A stretch of DNA of 64,000 nt from Rhodococcus sp. ABRD24 (GCF_004328705.1 NZ_CP035319.1:1736001-1800000); one strand, 5' to 3'; positions 17,925-27,194 are shown, counted from the first letter of the stretch. Program-made: numbers and translations. Notes: a model not told the origin generated them from the letters alone.

Positions 17925-19267
17925 GCCCCTCGTGCTCGGGTCGGGTCCAGTTCGCTGTGGGTGGAGCCAGCGGCGCGCAATTGCTCTGTGGCCTCCATCC
18001 AGTCGGCGGCTGCGGGCAGGACCACGCCTCCGGAGCGCTGGCGGTACGCGTCCGGCGATTCCAGACCTGGAGGCACAGTGGTCGCGTCATTCGCGAGAGC
18101 GCGCACGGCCCGCAGCAGCCGACGCCGGACGCGAATGATCATGACGTCAGAGCTTCCGAGGTGCTCAGCCGAGCGGTCGACGATCTCACCCATACTCTCG
18201 GTGATCGCCTGATCTTCAACTGTCACTCCGGTAATCCCCGTAAAGCTCTCGTTGCTCAACTGCAGCTCGCGGTCCAGGAAGTAATCGTTCTCGCGATTCG
18301 GGGCCAGTCGGAATCGGCCGTGCCAGTCGGGCGAATTCGGGAGTGTCCGGCGGGCATCTTGCTCCCGCTCGGTCAGCCCGATCCGCTGACTGGCAGGCGC
18401 CTCGAATCGGACCCCTGTGGGCTCACTGTGAAAGGCCATCGTATGGGTGTCGTCCATCGGTACCCAGGCACGCAAGCCACACTTCGTGCCTAGGACACCA
18501 GTCGGAATCATGGTGAAGAAGGGAAAGAGGAAGTGCGCGAACCGCCAGTACAGCTCCGCTTCGGTACCTGCCTGACGGTACGCTCCGTAAGTTGCACCGA
18601 ATTCGGTATCGAGGACCTTGTAGCGTGGGGCTCGGTCTTCGATTGCATAGCGCAGAAAACTGTCCTCGGGAGCGTCTTCCGCTGCCGCGTGTCCTACGTG
18701 CAGGAACCCGAAGTGGCTGGTGTCGATGTCGCCTTCGAGTGCCTGTAACCAGTTGCATTCACGCTGGAATGCCCAGGACAGCTGGGACTCAGCAGGCTCA
18801 TCGAACCACTCGAACGCCGGCATCGGCGGAGGATCTGCGCGCGGACCAAGGTACGCCCATACCAGCCCACCGGCTTCACGGCATGGGTATGAACGGGCCC
18901 GGACCTGATCGTTGAATGTGCTCTCGGCCGGCTCATTCGGCATATCGACGCATCGCCCGTCCGGCCCGAACTTCCAGCCGTGGTACACACATCGCAACCC
19001 GTCTCCGCCTACCCCGCCGGATTCGTTGCGGCCGAAGAACAAGGACGCACCTCGATGTGGGCAGTTGTGCGGCATCAACACCGGTTCGCCTGCGGCGGTC
19101 CGGTAGCCGACGAGCTTTTCACTGAGAAGCAGCACCCGCACCGGCGCGCCCCCAGCGACAAGCTCGGAGGACAGCGCGGCTGGTACCCAGTACTGCCGCA
19201 TGAAAGTCCCCATCGGGGTTCCTGGGCCTACGCGGCACAAAGTTTCGTTGTCGGCGGTCTTGAGCAT
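17921..19267 (-). CDS. Rieske non-heme iron oxygenase, phthalate 4,5-dioxygenase-like class
   Basis: The 448-residue oxygenase alpha subunit carries the Rieske 2Fe-2S ligands C69-P-H71 and C93-V-Y-H96. Mononuclear iron ligands H185 and H190 lie in EGDIDTSHFGFLH, with a downstream Asp. The opening LCRVGPGTPMG is typical of phthalate-4,5-dioxygenase/demethylase relatives. AGGAG precedes the ATG. It would receive electrons from the PDR reductase encoded downstream and oxidise an aromatic acid or O-/N-methyl aromatic. The substrate cannot be read from sequence. A HicB-like gene overlaps its stop. The promoter region contains an ATTGTCTTCAAT site at 19661-19672. Confidence 0.92.
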   Translation of the reverse strand: MLKTADNETLCRVGPGTPMGTFMRQYWVPAALSSELVAGGAPVRVLLLSEKLVGYRTAAGEPVLMPHNCPHRGASLFFGRNESGGVGGDGLRCVYHGWKFGPDGRCVDMPNEPAESTFNDQVRARSYPCREAGGLVWAYLGPRADPPPMPAFEWFDEPAESQLSWAFQRECNWLQALEGDIDTSHFGFLHVGHAAAEDAPEDSFLRYAIEDRAPRYKVLDTEFGATYGAYRQAGTEAELYWRFAHFLFPFFTMIPTGVLGTKCGLRAWVPMDDTHTMAFHSEPTGVRFEAPASQRIGLTEREQDARRTLPNSPDWHGRFRLAPNRENDYFLDRELQLSNESFTGITGVTVEDQAITESMGEIVDRSAEHLGSSDVMIIRVRRRLLRAVRALANDATTVPPGLESPDAYRQRSGGVVLPAAADWMEATEQLRAAGSTHSELDPTRARGA

Positions 19268-19836
19268 CTCGCACTCCTAGGGTTCTGGTGGGTTGATCTA
19301 GCAGGTTCGAAAGTCAACGAGATGTTGCGAACGATGCTGCTGGCCTGTTGTTGTCCCGTCGGTGTATCGAGAACCACCTCGCGACGGCAAGACAGGAGCG
19401 ATGCAGCAGGCTGCAACAGTTGGGAACATTCGGTCCACAGGCTGTGGCCGTGGCGACATCATGAAAATGCCGACGATCCGGAATCGCGACGAAAAGCTTT
19501 CCAACTCAGTCATATTCGGCCCATAGGTGAGAAATCGCCGAGGGAAGAACCCGACCGCTGTCGCACCTCACCGGCGAACTCAGGCAAAGGGGTTGGACCC
19601 CACAGGGTTGTGGGCGTCTCCCGTGAAAGCTCGCGCTTGGCATATTTGCCACCCTTCAAAATTGTCTTCAATCATGAAGGCACTACGCGCGTTGTGTCAA
19701 GGGAGTCGGGCGCGATCGCGACCTGACATGTTCGACGATCCAGTTGTTGCCCTCGTTGCGGGCGCCGGCCACCACTGTCGGCGCCCCGCCCACGCCCACG
19801 GCGCCGAGAACTACCCGGTCAACGATCCGACAGGCG
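19268..19836. other. Promoter/leader region of the Rieske operon and composition boundary
   Basis: This 569-base stretch contains no recognised intact gene. On the minus strand it should hold the Rieske promoter, and it includes the third ATTGAAGACA-type site. The right third (from about 19735) becomes markedly GC-rich and continues so for the rest of the window. This suggests the edge of the accessory region. A minus-strand frame around 19740-19850 reads VVAGARNEGNNWIVEHV, which I do not recognise and which may be a fragment. Confidence 0.5.
19657..19672 (-). promoter_or_regulatory. Shared operator-like site, copy 3 (ATTGAAGACAAT), upstream of the Rieske gene
   Basis: The minus strand reads ATTGAAGACAATTTTG, sharing the ATTGAAGACA core with 5560-5620 and 8978-9036. 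As ATTG-N4-CAAT it is an inverted repeat of the size FCD-type GntR proteins often bind. It lies about 390 bases upstream of the Rieske start. Only the core is shared here, not the second conserved block, so this copy is weaker evidence. Confidence 0.5.
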
Positions 19837-20556
19837 TCACTGGCCGAATGTGTCCGCACAGGCCAGGAACCCGAGCACGGCCGCGTTGAACGCAGCTGGG
19901 CGTTCCTCGGCGCACGCGTGTCCGGCGTCGGGAACGATCGTCAGCTCGGCGCCGGGAATGGACCGCGCGATCAACTCGGTGTGACTGCGCGGAATCGCGT
20001 CGCCCTCCCCCACGATCACCAGCGTCGGTACCGCGATCGACCCGAGATCCGACGCGGCGATGTGCGGGTGCCGGACCATCAGCTCGAGCAATTCCCGCTG
20101 CCGTCGCACCCGAGCCGACAGCGGTGCGACGACACCACCGGCGATCCATGCGAGAGTGGCTGGGACGCGAAACTTCGCGCCCAGCCCGTGCGGATCGAGG
20201 TTGGCGCCGTTGATGATCAGTGACCGCACCCGTTCGGGTTCGCGCAGCGCCAGGGTGAGTGCGGTGTTTCCACCGTCGCTGTAGCCGAGGATGTGTGCGC
20301 TGTCGATACCGAGCGCGTCGAGGACGGCGACGACGTCGTCGGACAGCCTCGCGAAGTCGAGCACGCCATCGCCGCGGGTCGATTCGCCGTGTGCGCGGGT
20401 GTCGAGCGCGACCACCCGGTAGCGCTCGGAGAAGACGGGCATCTGTGCGCCGAAGTACCCGAGGCTCTCACTGTTGCCGTGCAGCAGCACCAACGGCTCA
20501 CCGGCACCGCACACCTCGTAGTGCAGGCGCGCGCCACCCGCATCGACGAACCCCAC
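19837..20556 (-). CDS. Alpha/beta-fold hydrolase
   Basis: This 239-residue cytoplasmic hydrolase has LVLLHGNSES (oxyanion region), the acid-box DTRAHGES, the nucleophile elbow LGYSDGGN with Ser, VGEGDAIP near the acid, and a catalytic His in PDAGHACAEE. It resembles small esterases or C-C bond hydrolases, and no substrate can be named. A longer open frame runs back to 20694, but GTG at 20556 is chosen because the upstream VOC gene ends at 20561 and homologues begin near this point. The two are probably co-transcribed. Confidence 0.8.
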   Translation of the reverse strand: MGFVDAGGARLHYEVCGAGEPLVLLHGNSESLGYFGAQMPVFSERYRVVALDTRAHGESTRGDGVLDFARLSDDVVAVLDALGIDSAHILGYSDGGNTALTLALREPERVRSLIINGANLDPHGLGAKFRVPATLAWIAGGVVAPLSARVRRQRELLELMVRHPHIAASDLGSIAVPTLVIVGEGDAIPRSHTELIARSIPGAELTIVPDAGHACAEERPAAFNAAVLGFLACADTFGQ

Positions 20557-20560
20557 CGAC

Positions 20561-20941
20561 TCAGCTCGCTGGCTGGTGAACCGACAGGACGTTGCCGTGC
20601 GGGTCACGGAACCATGCGACACGGGTGCCGTCCGGCGCCGTCCACGCGTCGTACTCGTCCTGATCCATGCCCTGATAGCGGAGGAACTCGACACCCTTGC
20701 CCCGCAACTCGTTCACCGTCGCCGCCAGGTCCTTCGTGCGCCAGCCCAGCACGGTGTAGCCGGTGTCCGCCTTCGACTGCACCAGGGTGATCCGGAGTTC
20801 TGTGCCGCCACCGCCTTCGACAACCAGCGCGAACGGCGTCCGCTCGGTGACGGTCATACCCAGCGTGTCGACATAGAACATCGACGACACGTCCAGGTCG
20901 GTGCTGGCCAGAAATGCGACGAGCTCTCCAGGGAACGCCAT
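20561..20941 (-). CDS. VOC (glyoxalase/bleomycin-resistance) superfamily protein
   Basis: This 126-residue protein has two beta-alpha-beta-beta-beta modules. It starts MAFPGELVAFLASTDLDVS and ends with WFRDPHGNVLSVHQ, whose final Glu/His area is typical of VOC metal sites. Members can be lyases, isomerases, dioxygenases or binding proteins, so function is open. It is the first gene of a two-gene minus-strand unit with the alpha/beta hydrolase, which starts five bases after it. Met at 20941 is preferred over 21007 because the upstream residues look untranslated. Confidence 0.75.
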   Translation of the reverse strand: MAFPGELVAFLASTDLDVSSMFYVDTLGMTVTERTPFALVVEGGGGTELRITLVQSKADTGYTVLGWRTKDLAATVNELRGKGVEFLRYQGMDQDEYDAWTAPDGTRVAWFRDPHGNVLSVHQPAS

Positions 20942-21074
20942 GCCATCCACTGTGCGCCCAGGCCTAGGCACGTGGCAAGAGTGGGTCGCGCCCGTGGCCC
21001 GGGACACAGCATGCCGCCCTCAGGGGTTAACGTCACTTCATTGCAGGTCCAACCATCGAGGAATGAGGTAAGAC

Positions 21075-22172
21075 GTGACTGCAGGTGCCGAACGCAAGGG
21101 CCCGCTCGCCGGGATCCGCGTCGTCGAACTGTCCGGGCTCGGTCCGGGCCCGCACGCCGCGCTGTTGCTCGCCGATCTGGGCGCGGATGTCGTGTGCATC
21201 CAGCGTGCCGGGCAGCTGCCTGCCGAGGGGAAGCGTGCGAGCCAGATCCAGCGCAACCGCAAGGTCGTCGAGGCCAATCTCAAGGATCCGGCCGACATCG
21301 AGAAGGTCCTCGGACTGCTCGAGCGCGCAGACGTCCTGATCGAGGGTTTCCGTCCGGGTGTCACCGAGCGCATGGGCTTGGGCCCCGATGTGGCACTCGC
21401 CCGCAATCCGCGCCTGGTCTACGGCCGCATGACCGGGTGGGGCCAGGAGGGCCCGCTCGCGCACTCCGCCGGCCACGACCTCAACTACATCTCCCTCACG
21501 GGCGTGCTGCACGCGATCGGCCGCAAGGGCGAACGCCCGGTGCCGCCGCTGAACATGGTGGGCGACTTCGGCGGCGGCTCGATGTTCCTGGTGTTCGGCA
21601 TCCTCGCCGCGCTCGTCGAGCGGCAGACGTCCGGTCAGGGACAGGTGATCGACGCCGCGATGGTCGACGGCACCCTCGCGCTGTCGCACATGATGTGGAG
21701 CTTCCGGGGATCGGGCATGTGGAGCGACGAGCGCGGCGTGAACATGCTCGACGGCGGCGCCCCGTACTACGACACCTACGAGACGTCCGACGGCAAGTAC
21801 ATGGCGGTAGGCGCGATCGAGCCCCAGTTCTATGCCGAGCTGTTGAAGCGCCTCGAGCTCGACCCCGCGGAACTGCCGGGCCAGCACGACGCCGCCCGCT
21901 GGACCGAGTTGCGTGAGATCTTCACCGACCGCTTCCTGTCGAAGTCGCGCGACGAGTGGACCAAGATCTTCGACGGCACCGATGCGTGCACCACCCCGGT
22001 GCTCACGTTCGCCGAGGCGCCCAGCGATCCGCACATCGCCGCGCGCGGCTCGCTGATCGAGGTCGACGGTGTCACCCAGCACTACCCGGCGCCGCGCTTC
22101 TCCCGCACACCCACCCGCGCGCCGCTGCCACCGGCCCGCACCGCGACGGACATCGACACGTTGTGGCAGTAG
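21075..22172 (+). CDS. Alpha-methylacyl-CoA racemase (CoA-transferase family III)
   Basis: This 365-residue class III CoA-transferase-fold protein begins [43 protein letters not shown] and [17 protein letters not shown] are typical of Mcr/AMACR enzymes that epimerise 2-methylacyl-CoAs in branched-chain and sterol side-chain beta-oxidation. The family's catalytic His and Asp lie in the GHDLNY area. GTG at 21075 is the start, with GAGGT ahead of it. It is monocistronic and ends at a strong hairpin. Confidence 0.88.
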   Translation: MTAGAERKGPLAGIRVVELSGLGPGPHAALLLADLGADVVCIQRAGQLPAEGKRASQIQRNRKVVEANLKDPADIEKVLGLLERADVLIEGFRPGVTERMGLGPDVALARNPRLVYGRMTGWGQEGPLAHSAGHDLNYISLTGVLHAIGRKGERPVPPLNMVGDFGGGSMFLVFGILAALVERQTSGQGQVIDAAMVDGTLALSHMMWSFRGSGMWSDERGVNMLDGGAPYYDTYETSDGKYMAVGAIEPQFYAELLKRLELDPAELPGQHDAARWTELREIFTDRFLSKSRDEWTKIFDGTDACTTPVLTFAEAPSDPHIAARGSLIEVDGVTQHYPAPRFSRTPTRAPLPPARTATDIDTLWQ

Positions 22173-22219
22173 CCCGTGCGTGGTTGGGGAGTCCCCAGCC
22201 ACCCCAACCACGCACGGGC
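22172..22219. terminator. 17-bp stem terminator between mcr-like and MocR-type genes
   Basis: CCCGTGCGTGGTTGGGG (22173-22189) pairs perfectly with CCCCAACCACGCACGGG (22202-22218) across a 12-base loop. It sits between two convergent genes and can serve both as a bidirectional terminator. Confidence 0.85.
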
Positions 22220-22221
22220 CC

Positions 22222-23721
22222 CTACACCACCAACGCTGGCTCAGCGGGCTCACGCGCGACGCCGAGCCCGTCGTAGGCTGCGGCGACGCCGGCGACGGCG
22301 CGCCGCAGTTCGTCGACCGGGCGCGCATACGGCAGCCGAACGAACCGTTCGAAGGCGCCCTCGACTCCGAACCGAGTGCCGGAGGCGAGGACGACACCGT
22401 GACTGGGCGCCGTCGCGGCAAGCGCCGTCGACACCGGCGCCGGCATCCGCAACCACAACGACATCCCGCCGGTGCCAACCGTGGGCACCCAGTCCGGCAG
22501 CCGGACCGACAGTTCGTCGAGCAGCGCCGCGCGCTGCGTGCGGAGTAATTCTCGGCGGACCTCGATCGGGGCATCCCCACGCTCGAGCAGATGCAGCGCG
22601 GCCAACTGGTCCATCACGGGAGTGCCGAGATCCAGCGCGGACCGCGAGCCGACGAGCCGGGTGATCAGCTCCGGGTTCGCGCGGATCCAGCCCACCCGCA
22701 GACCACCCCAGTGCGACTTGGAAATCGAGCCGACTGTGACCACATCGGCATCCGCGGATCCTGGCGCGAACGCCGCCACCGGAGGTGGCGGAGGCGCATC
22801 GAGCCACACGTCGACCATCGTCTCATCGACGACGAGTGTCATTCGGGTGTCACGGGCGATCCGAGCGAGCTCCGCCCGCCCCTGCTCGTCGAGGCACAGC
22901 CCTGTCGGGTTGTGGAAATCCGGTAGGAGGTACGCCATCCGTGCAGCGGTCTGCCTTGCTGCACTGCGTATTCCGTCGAGATCCCAGGCGCGGGACGCAC
23001 CGCCCTCGGGTCGAACCGGGACCGGAACGGGGCGGGCACCGACCCGCCGAAGTGCTTCCAGCGCATTGGGATAGGTTGGATGATCGACAATCACCCGCTC
23101 GCCCGGCGCAGTGAGAACACCGAGCAGTAGCCGGACTGCGTGCTGAGCTCCGGAGGTGATCATGATTTGCGATGTGTCGGTCTCGAGCCCTCGCGCCCGG
23201 TAGCGTGCCGCAACAGCCTCCCGTAGCACTGTGATACCCACCGGCTCCATGCCGTGTGTGTCCAGGAAGGGCGGAAGCGACTGCAGCGCAGCACTGTACG
23301 CCTCACTGATCTCTTCCGCCGGCGCCACCATCGCGGCATAGCTGAGATCTACCCCCGCACCGTCGGACACTGGCAGATGCACATGGACCCGCCGCCGGTT
23401 CGAGTCGACGGCCGGCGGTAGCGTCACCGTGCTCCGCGAGCCCTGCCGGCTCACCAGGTAACCCTCGTCACGGAGCACCGAGTAGGCCGTCGTCACCGTC
23501 GTGCGACTGACATTGAGCTCCGACGCAAACTCGCGCTCACTCGGCAGGGCCGTTCCCAGCGGCACACGACCGTCGTGCACGAGGAGCCGGATGCCGTCCG
23601 CGAGCGCACGGTATGCCGGACGCGTCGAGCGGCGTCCGGACTCGTCCTGCCAGGCGCCGAGGTCGCGCGCCACCGCCCGCGCGCCGAGTGCATGCATCAT
23701 CATGCGGTCCAGTATTCGCAA
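22222..23721 (-). CDS. MocR-type regulator (GntR wHTH fused to aminotransferase-like domain)
   Basis: This 499-residue protein has an N-terminal GntR winged helix (about 35-100, PSEREFASELNVSRTTVTTAYSVLRDEGYL). A fold-type I aminotransferase domain follows, with TSGAQHAVRLLLG, DFHNPTG and the PLP lysine in SISKSHWGGLRVGW. MocR proteins sense PLP or amino compounds and usually act on the adjacent divergent gene. Here that is the small membrane protein at 23766. Several Met codons cluster at the start (23721, 23703, 23700, 23697), so the exact N-terminus is uncertain. Confidence 0.85.
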   Translation of the reverse strand: MRILDRMMMHALGARAVARDLGAWQDESGRRSTRPAYRALADGIRLLVHDGRVPLGTALPSEREFASELNVSRTTVTTAYSVLRDEGYLVSRQGSRSTVTLPPAVDSNRRRVHVHLPVSDGAGVDLSYAAMVAPAEEISEAYSAALQSLPPFLDTHGMEPVGITVLREAVAARYRARGLETDTSQIMITSGAQHAVRLLLGVLTAPGERVIVDHPTYPNALEALRRVGARPVPVPVRPEGGASRAWDLDGIRSAARQTAARMAYLLPDFHNPTGLCLDEQGRAELARIARDTRMTLVVDETMVDVWLDAPPPPPVAAFAPGSADADVVTVGSISKSHWGGLRVGWIRANPELITRLVGSRSALDLGTPVMDQLAALHLLERGDAPIEVRRELLRTQRAALLDELSVRLPDWVPTVGTGGMSLWLRMPAPVSTALAATAPSHGVVLASGTRFGVEGAFERFVRLPYARPVDELRRAVAGVAAAYDGLGVAREPAEPALVV

Positions 23722-23765
23722 ACTGGCCGTTCATTTCAATGCCACCTCCGCTGAGAATGGCCATC

Positions 23766-23984
23766 ATGAGCACTCTGATCACCCTGGCCTGCATCGCCGG
23801 ACTGGCTGCATTCGTCTACCGCTACGCTCCCAAAGGAGATCGATGGGGACCCTTTCGGCTCGAACAGTTCCGCCCTGCAGCACCTTTGGCCGGGATCTTG
23901 AACGAGTACCCGAAGCAGAGCGGGCCACCCGAACCCGATCGGGATCCCGGCGGAGTCCGGGCCAGCATGCCGAAACTGGACTGA
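23766..23984 (+). CDS. Small single-span membrane protein, divergent from MocR
   Basis: This 72-residue protein has one N-terminal hydrophobic helix (TLITLACIAGLAAFVYRY) and a basic-proline-rich tail (PLAGILNEYPKQSGPPEPDRD). No family is recognised. It lies 45 bases from the divergent MocR-type regulator, which may control it. Met codons at 23757 and 23766 are both possible starts. It ends about 60 bases before the HATPase-LuxR gene. Confidence 0.5.
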   Translation: MSTLITLACIAGLAAFVYRYAPKGDRWGPFRLEQFRPAAPLAGILNEYPKQSGPPEPDRDPGGVRASMPKLD

Positions 23985-24041
23985 TTGGAGAGGCATGCAC
24001 CGCCACGACCCGCCGCTTCCTGGTGCCGATATCGTGGCGGC

Positions 24042-25304
24042 GTGAACGACACCGCACCCGACGAGCTGCTGGACGGCCTGCGTGACGTTCTCGTCGGCCG
24101 GCTCTCCGACATCGGCCGACGATTCTCGGCCTTGCTGGCCGGCACCGTTCCGCACTCGGCGCTGGTCATCTTCACCCGCGAGTGCACCGGACGCCCCCGC
24201 AAGACGGCGGGCGATCCCGACATCGTCGATCGGGTGACGATCGCCGAGTTAGACTCTCTCCGAGCAGGTCTCGATCACGGCCGGATCTTCCGCGGCCAGG
24301 CCACGATCGCGGGGCGGCCCCGCGAGGTCTATGCGATCCTCGACCGCACCGACACACTCCTGGTGATCGTTCCGACCGGCGCGCTGTCGCGGACTCTGCC
24401 GCTGGAGACCGCGCGGTCGATGTTCGGGATCGTCGCCACCGGCATCCAGTTGCAGGTGCAGGGCGCGAGCCCCGCCTACCTCGCCGAGTCGCGCGCTGCA
24501 TCCGCCGAGAGGGCACGCACCATCGCCGAACTGACCGAGGTACACGCCACCACGCTCGAAACGCTGCTGTCGACGCTGCGGTCCGCCGACCTCGACGACG
24601 GCCGGGCCCGAGACGCGGCCAGGGAAACGGCGTCGGCGGCGCTGATCGGGCTGCGGACCGCCGTCGACACGCACCGCGAGTTCGCGGAGGAATCCGTCGT
24701 CACCGCCTTCGCGAGGCTGCGGGGCGAACTTCGTGGACTGCTGCGTCACCGCGACATCGCACTCGACCTCGTGGAACCCGCCGTCGCCGGACGCGCCGTG
24801 CCCGGCGAGTTGGCCCACGCTGCGCGGGCCGTCGTCCGCGGGGCGGTGCTGGCACTGTCCGCGCAGCCCGAGGTCACCCGTATCCGCATCGCGTGGCTGT
24901 GTTCCGAATCCGATCTGGTGGTCGATATCCGTGACGACGGCCGCGGCCTCGCCGACTCGGCCGACCTCGACCGGCAACTCCGTCCCCGCGTGGAGTCGCT
25001 GGGTGGGGCCGTCGAGATCGAGTCGACGGCGGGCTGGGGTTCGCGGGTCCTTGCGACCCTGCCGCTGCATGCACCGACCGCACCGACGACCCACCACGCC
25101 CTGACCGACCTCGGCCCACGGGAACTCGAGGTGCTCGGGCACCTGGTCGCCGGTCGCCGCAACCGCGCCATCGCCGAACGCCTCGGCGTGAGCGAGAGCA
25201 CCGTGAAGTTCCATGTCGCAGGGGTGCTTCGCAAGCTCGACGTCGCTACCCGTGCGGAGGCCGCGGCGCTGGGCAGCGAGGCCGGAATCCGCCCCACCCT
25301 CTGA
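24042..25304 (+). CDS. HATPase-like domain fused to a LuxR helix-turn-helix (single-protein regulator)
   Basis: The 420-residue protein has an N-terminal sensory-like region, a central helical segment (about 150-230), a histidine-kinase-type ATPase portion ([15 protein letters not shown] and a Gly-rich [12 protein letters not shown]), and a C-terminal LuxR DNA-binding domain ([40 protein letters not shown]). No separate receiver domain is present, so ATP binding and DNA binding sit in one chain. GTG at 24042 is chosen; the 23985 ATG precedes a non-homologous-looking stretch. It stands 142 bases upstream of the formaldehyde dehydrogenase and may control it. Confidence 0.75.
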   Translation: MNDTAPDELLDGLRDVLVGRLSDIGRRFSALLAGTVPHSALVIFTRECTGRPRKTAGDPDIVDRVTIAELDSLRAGLDHGRIFRGQATIAGRPREVYAILDRTDTLLVIVPTGALSRTLPLETARSMFGIVATGIQLQVQGASPAYLAESRAASAERARTIAELTEVHATTLETLLSTLRSADLDDGRARDAARETASAALIGLRTAVDTHREFAEESVVTAFARLRGELRGLLRHRDIALDLVEPAVAGRAVPGELAHAARAVVRGAVLALSAQPEVTRIRIAWLCSESDLVVDIRDDGRGLADSADLDRQLRPRVESLGGAVEIESTAGWGSRVLATLPLHAPTAPTTHHALTDLGPRELEVLGHLVAGRRNRAIAERLGVSESTVKFHVAGVLRKLDVATRAEAAALGSEAGIRPTL

Positions 25305-25446
25305 TCACCCTGACCGTTCGGCCAGGCCCACCCCTCCACTCGGCCAGTCCCCGCGCCGCCCACTCCTGACTAGCCTCGTAGTGGGATGCGCACCTGACGA
25401 TATGTGCGCCCGTGCGTTCACGTCGACCGAATGGAGTGGAGAAATC

Positions 25447-26535
25447 ATGCCGCAGCAGGTACGGGGCGTCATCGCCCGCTCGAAGGATGCGCCCGTCGAA
25501 CTGGTGAACATCACGATCCCCGATCCCGGGCCGGGCGAGGTCGTCGTCGCGATCGCGGCGTGCGGGGTCTGCCACACCGACCTCACCTACCGCGACGGCG
25601 GCATCAACGACGAGTTCCCGTTTCTCCTCGGACACGAGGCCGCGGGCATCGTCGAGGCCCTCGGCGAGGGTGTCGACACCGTCGAGGTGGGTGACTTCGT
25701 AGTCCTCAACTGGCGTGCGGTGTGCGGCAAGTGTCGCGCGTGCAAGCGCGGTCGCCCGCAGTACTGCTTCGACACCCACAACGCCAAGCAGAAGATGACC
25801 CTCGAGGACGGCACCGAACTGACCCCGGCCCTGGGCATCGGCGCGTTCGCCGACAAGACCCTCGTCCACGCCGGACAGTGCACCAAGGTCGATCCCACCG
25901 CCGACCCGGCCGTCGTCGGCCTGCTCGGCTGCGGCGTCATGGCCGGCATGGGCGCCGCGATGAACACCGGCAACGTCAGTCGCGGCGACTCGGTGGCGGT
26001 CATCGGCTGCGGCGGTGTCGGCGACGCCGCCATCATGGGCTCGCGCCTGGCCGGCGCCAACAAGATCATCGCGATCGACCGGGATCCCAAGAAGCTCGAG
26101 TGGGCCGTCGAACTGGGCGCCACCCACACCATCGACGCGTCCAAGGTCGAGGACGTCGTCGAGGCGATCCAGGACCTCACCGACGGCTTCGGCACCGATG
26201 TCGTGGTCGACGCCGTCGGCCGCCCCGAGACGTGGAAGCAGGCGTTCTACGCCCGCGACCTGGCCGGCACCGTCGTCCTCGTCGGCGTCCCCACCCCGGA
26301 CATGACACTCGAGATGCCGCTGGTGGACTTCTTCTCGCGTGGCGGCTCGCTCAAGTCGTCGTGGTACGGCGACTGCCTGCCCGAGCGCGACTTCCCGATG
26401 CTCGTCGACCTGTACCAGCAGGGCCGTCTGCCGCTCGAGAAGTTCGTGACCGAGCGGATCAAACTCGAGGACGTGGAGCAGGCGTTCGAGACGATGCACC
26501 GCGGAGAGGTGCTGCGCTCGGTGGTGGTCCTGTAA
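25447..26535 (+). CDS. mscR: S-(hydroxymethyl)mycothiol dehydrogenase (mycothiol-dependent formaldehyde dehydrogenase / MscR)
   Basis: This 362-residue class III zinc alcohol dehydrogenase has the catalytic zinc ligands in CGVCHTD and GHEAAGIVE, a structural zinc site [15 protein letters not shown], and the NAD motif GCGGVGDAA. The sequence follows the actinobacterial MscR/FadH type, which oxidises the formaldehyde-mycothiol adduct and can reduce S-nitrosomycothiol. GGAG precedes the ATG. The next gene starts in its TAATG stop/start overlap. Its place beside a demethylase island suggests it deals with formaldehyde released there. Confidence 0.9.
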   Translation: MPQQVRGVIARSKDAPVELVNITIPDPGPGEVVVAIAACGVCHTDLTYRDGGINDEFPFLLGHEAAGIVEALGEGVDTVEVGDFVVLNWRAVCGKCRACKRGRPQYCFDTHNAKQKMTLEDGTELTPALGIGAFADKTLVHAGQCTKVDPTADPAVVGLLGCGVMAGMGAAMNTGNVSRGDSVAVIGCGGVGDAAIMGSRLAGANKIIAIDRDPKKLEWAVELGATHTIDASKVEDVVEAIQDLTDGFGTDVVVDAVGRPETWKQAFYARDLAGTVVLVGVPTPDMTLEMPLVDFFSRGGSLKSSWYGDCLPERDFPMLVDLYQQGRLPLEKFVTERIKLEDVEQAFETMHRGEVLRSVVVL

Positions 26536-27194
26536 TGGCAAGCGAAGCGACGGGGAATCGACACAGCGGAAAGCTCAGGGTCGACCGGGTCGTCACGTCG
26601 GGCACGTTCGAACTCGACGGCGGCGCCTGGGACGTCGACAACAACATCTGGCTCGTCGGTGACGACGACGAAGTGCTGGTCATCGACGCCGCGCACACCG
26701 CGCAGCCGATCATCGACGCCGTCGGCGGCCGCAAGGTGGTCGGCATCGTGTGCACGCACGGGCACAACGACCACGTCACGGTCGCACCGGAACTGTCCGA
26801 GAAGCTCGATGCCCCGATCTACCTGAACCCGGCCGACGACGTCCTGTGGCAGATGACCCATCCGGGAGTGCGGCACCTGGCGCTCGAGGACGGTCAGCGG
26901 ATCGCGGTGGCGGGCACCGAGATCCAGGCCATCCACACTCCGGGCCACTCCCCCGGTTCGACGTGCCTGTACCTGCCGGAGGCCGGTGAGCTGTTCTCCG
27001 GCGACACTCTGTTCTCCGGCGGTCCGGGCGCCACCGGACGCTCGTTCTCGGACTTCCCGACCATCATCGGGTCGATCCGCGACAAGCTGTTCGCGCTGCC
27101 GGCGGAGACCCGCGTCCACACCGGCCATGGTGACGACACGGCCGTGGGCACCGAGGCTCCGCACCTCGAGGAGTGGATCGCGCGGGGTAGTTGA
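26535..27194 (+). CDS. Metallo-beta-lactamase-fold hydrolase coupled to mscR
   Basis: This 219-residue MBL-fold enzyme has CTHGHNDH, the signature HxHxDH as HGHNDH, then HTPGHSPGS and GHGDDTAV near the end. It resembles glyoxalase II-type thioesterases. Its ATG overlaps the mscR stop by one base (TAATG), so the two are translationally coupled. By analogy it would hydrolyse S-formylmycothiol to formate and mycothiol, although this role is inferred from position and fold rather than shown. Confidence 0.85.
   Translation: MASEATGNRHSGKLRVDRVVTSGTFELDGGAWDVDNNIWLVGDDDEVLVIDAAHTAQPIIDAVGGRKVVGIVCTHGHNDHVTVAPELSEKLDAPIYLNPADDVLWQMTHPGVRHLALEDGQRIAVAGTEIQAIHTPGHSPGSTCLYLPEAGELFSGDTLFSGGPGATGRSFSDFPTIIGSIRDKLFALPAETRVHTGHGDDTAVGTEAPHLEEWIARGS

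Noticed and set aside
19740..19850. A minus-strand reading VVAGARNEGNNWIVEHV that looks protein-like
   Set aside because: No start, no family recognised, and no continuation into a gene.
25722..26534. A long plus-strand frame upstream of the MBL start giving an Arg-rich fusion
   Set aside because: It is the out-of-frame reading of mscR; the MBL gene starts at the TAATG overlap at 26535.
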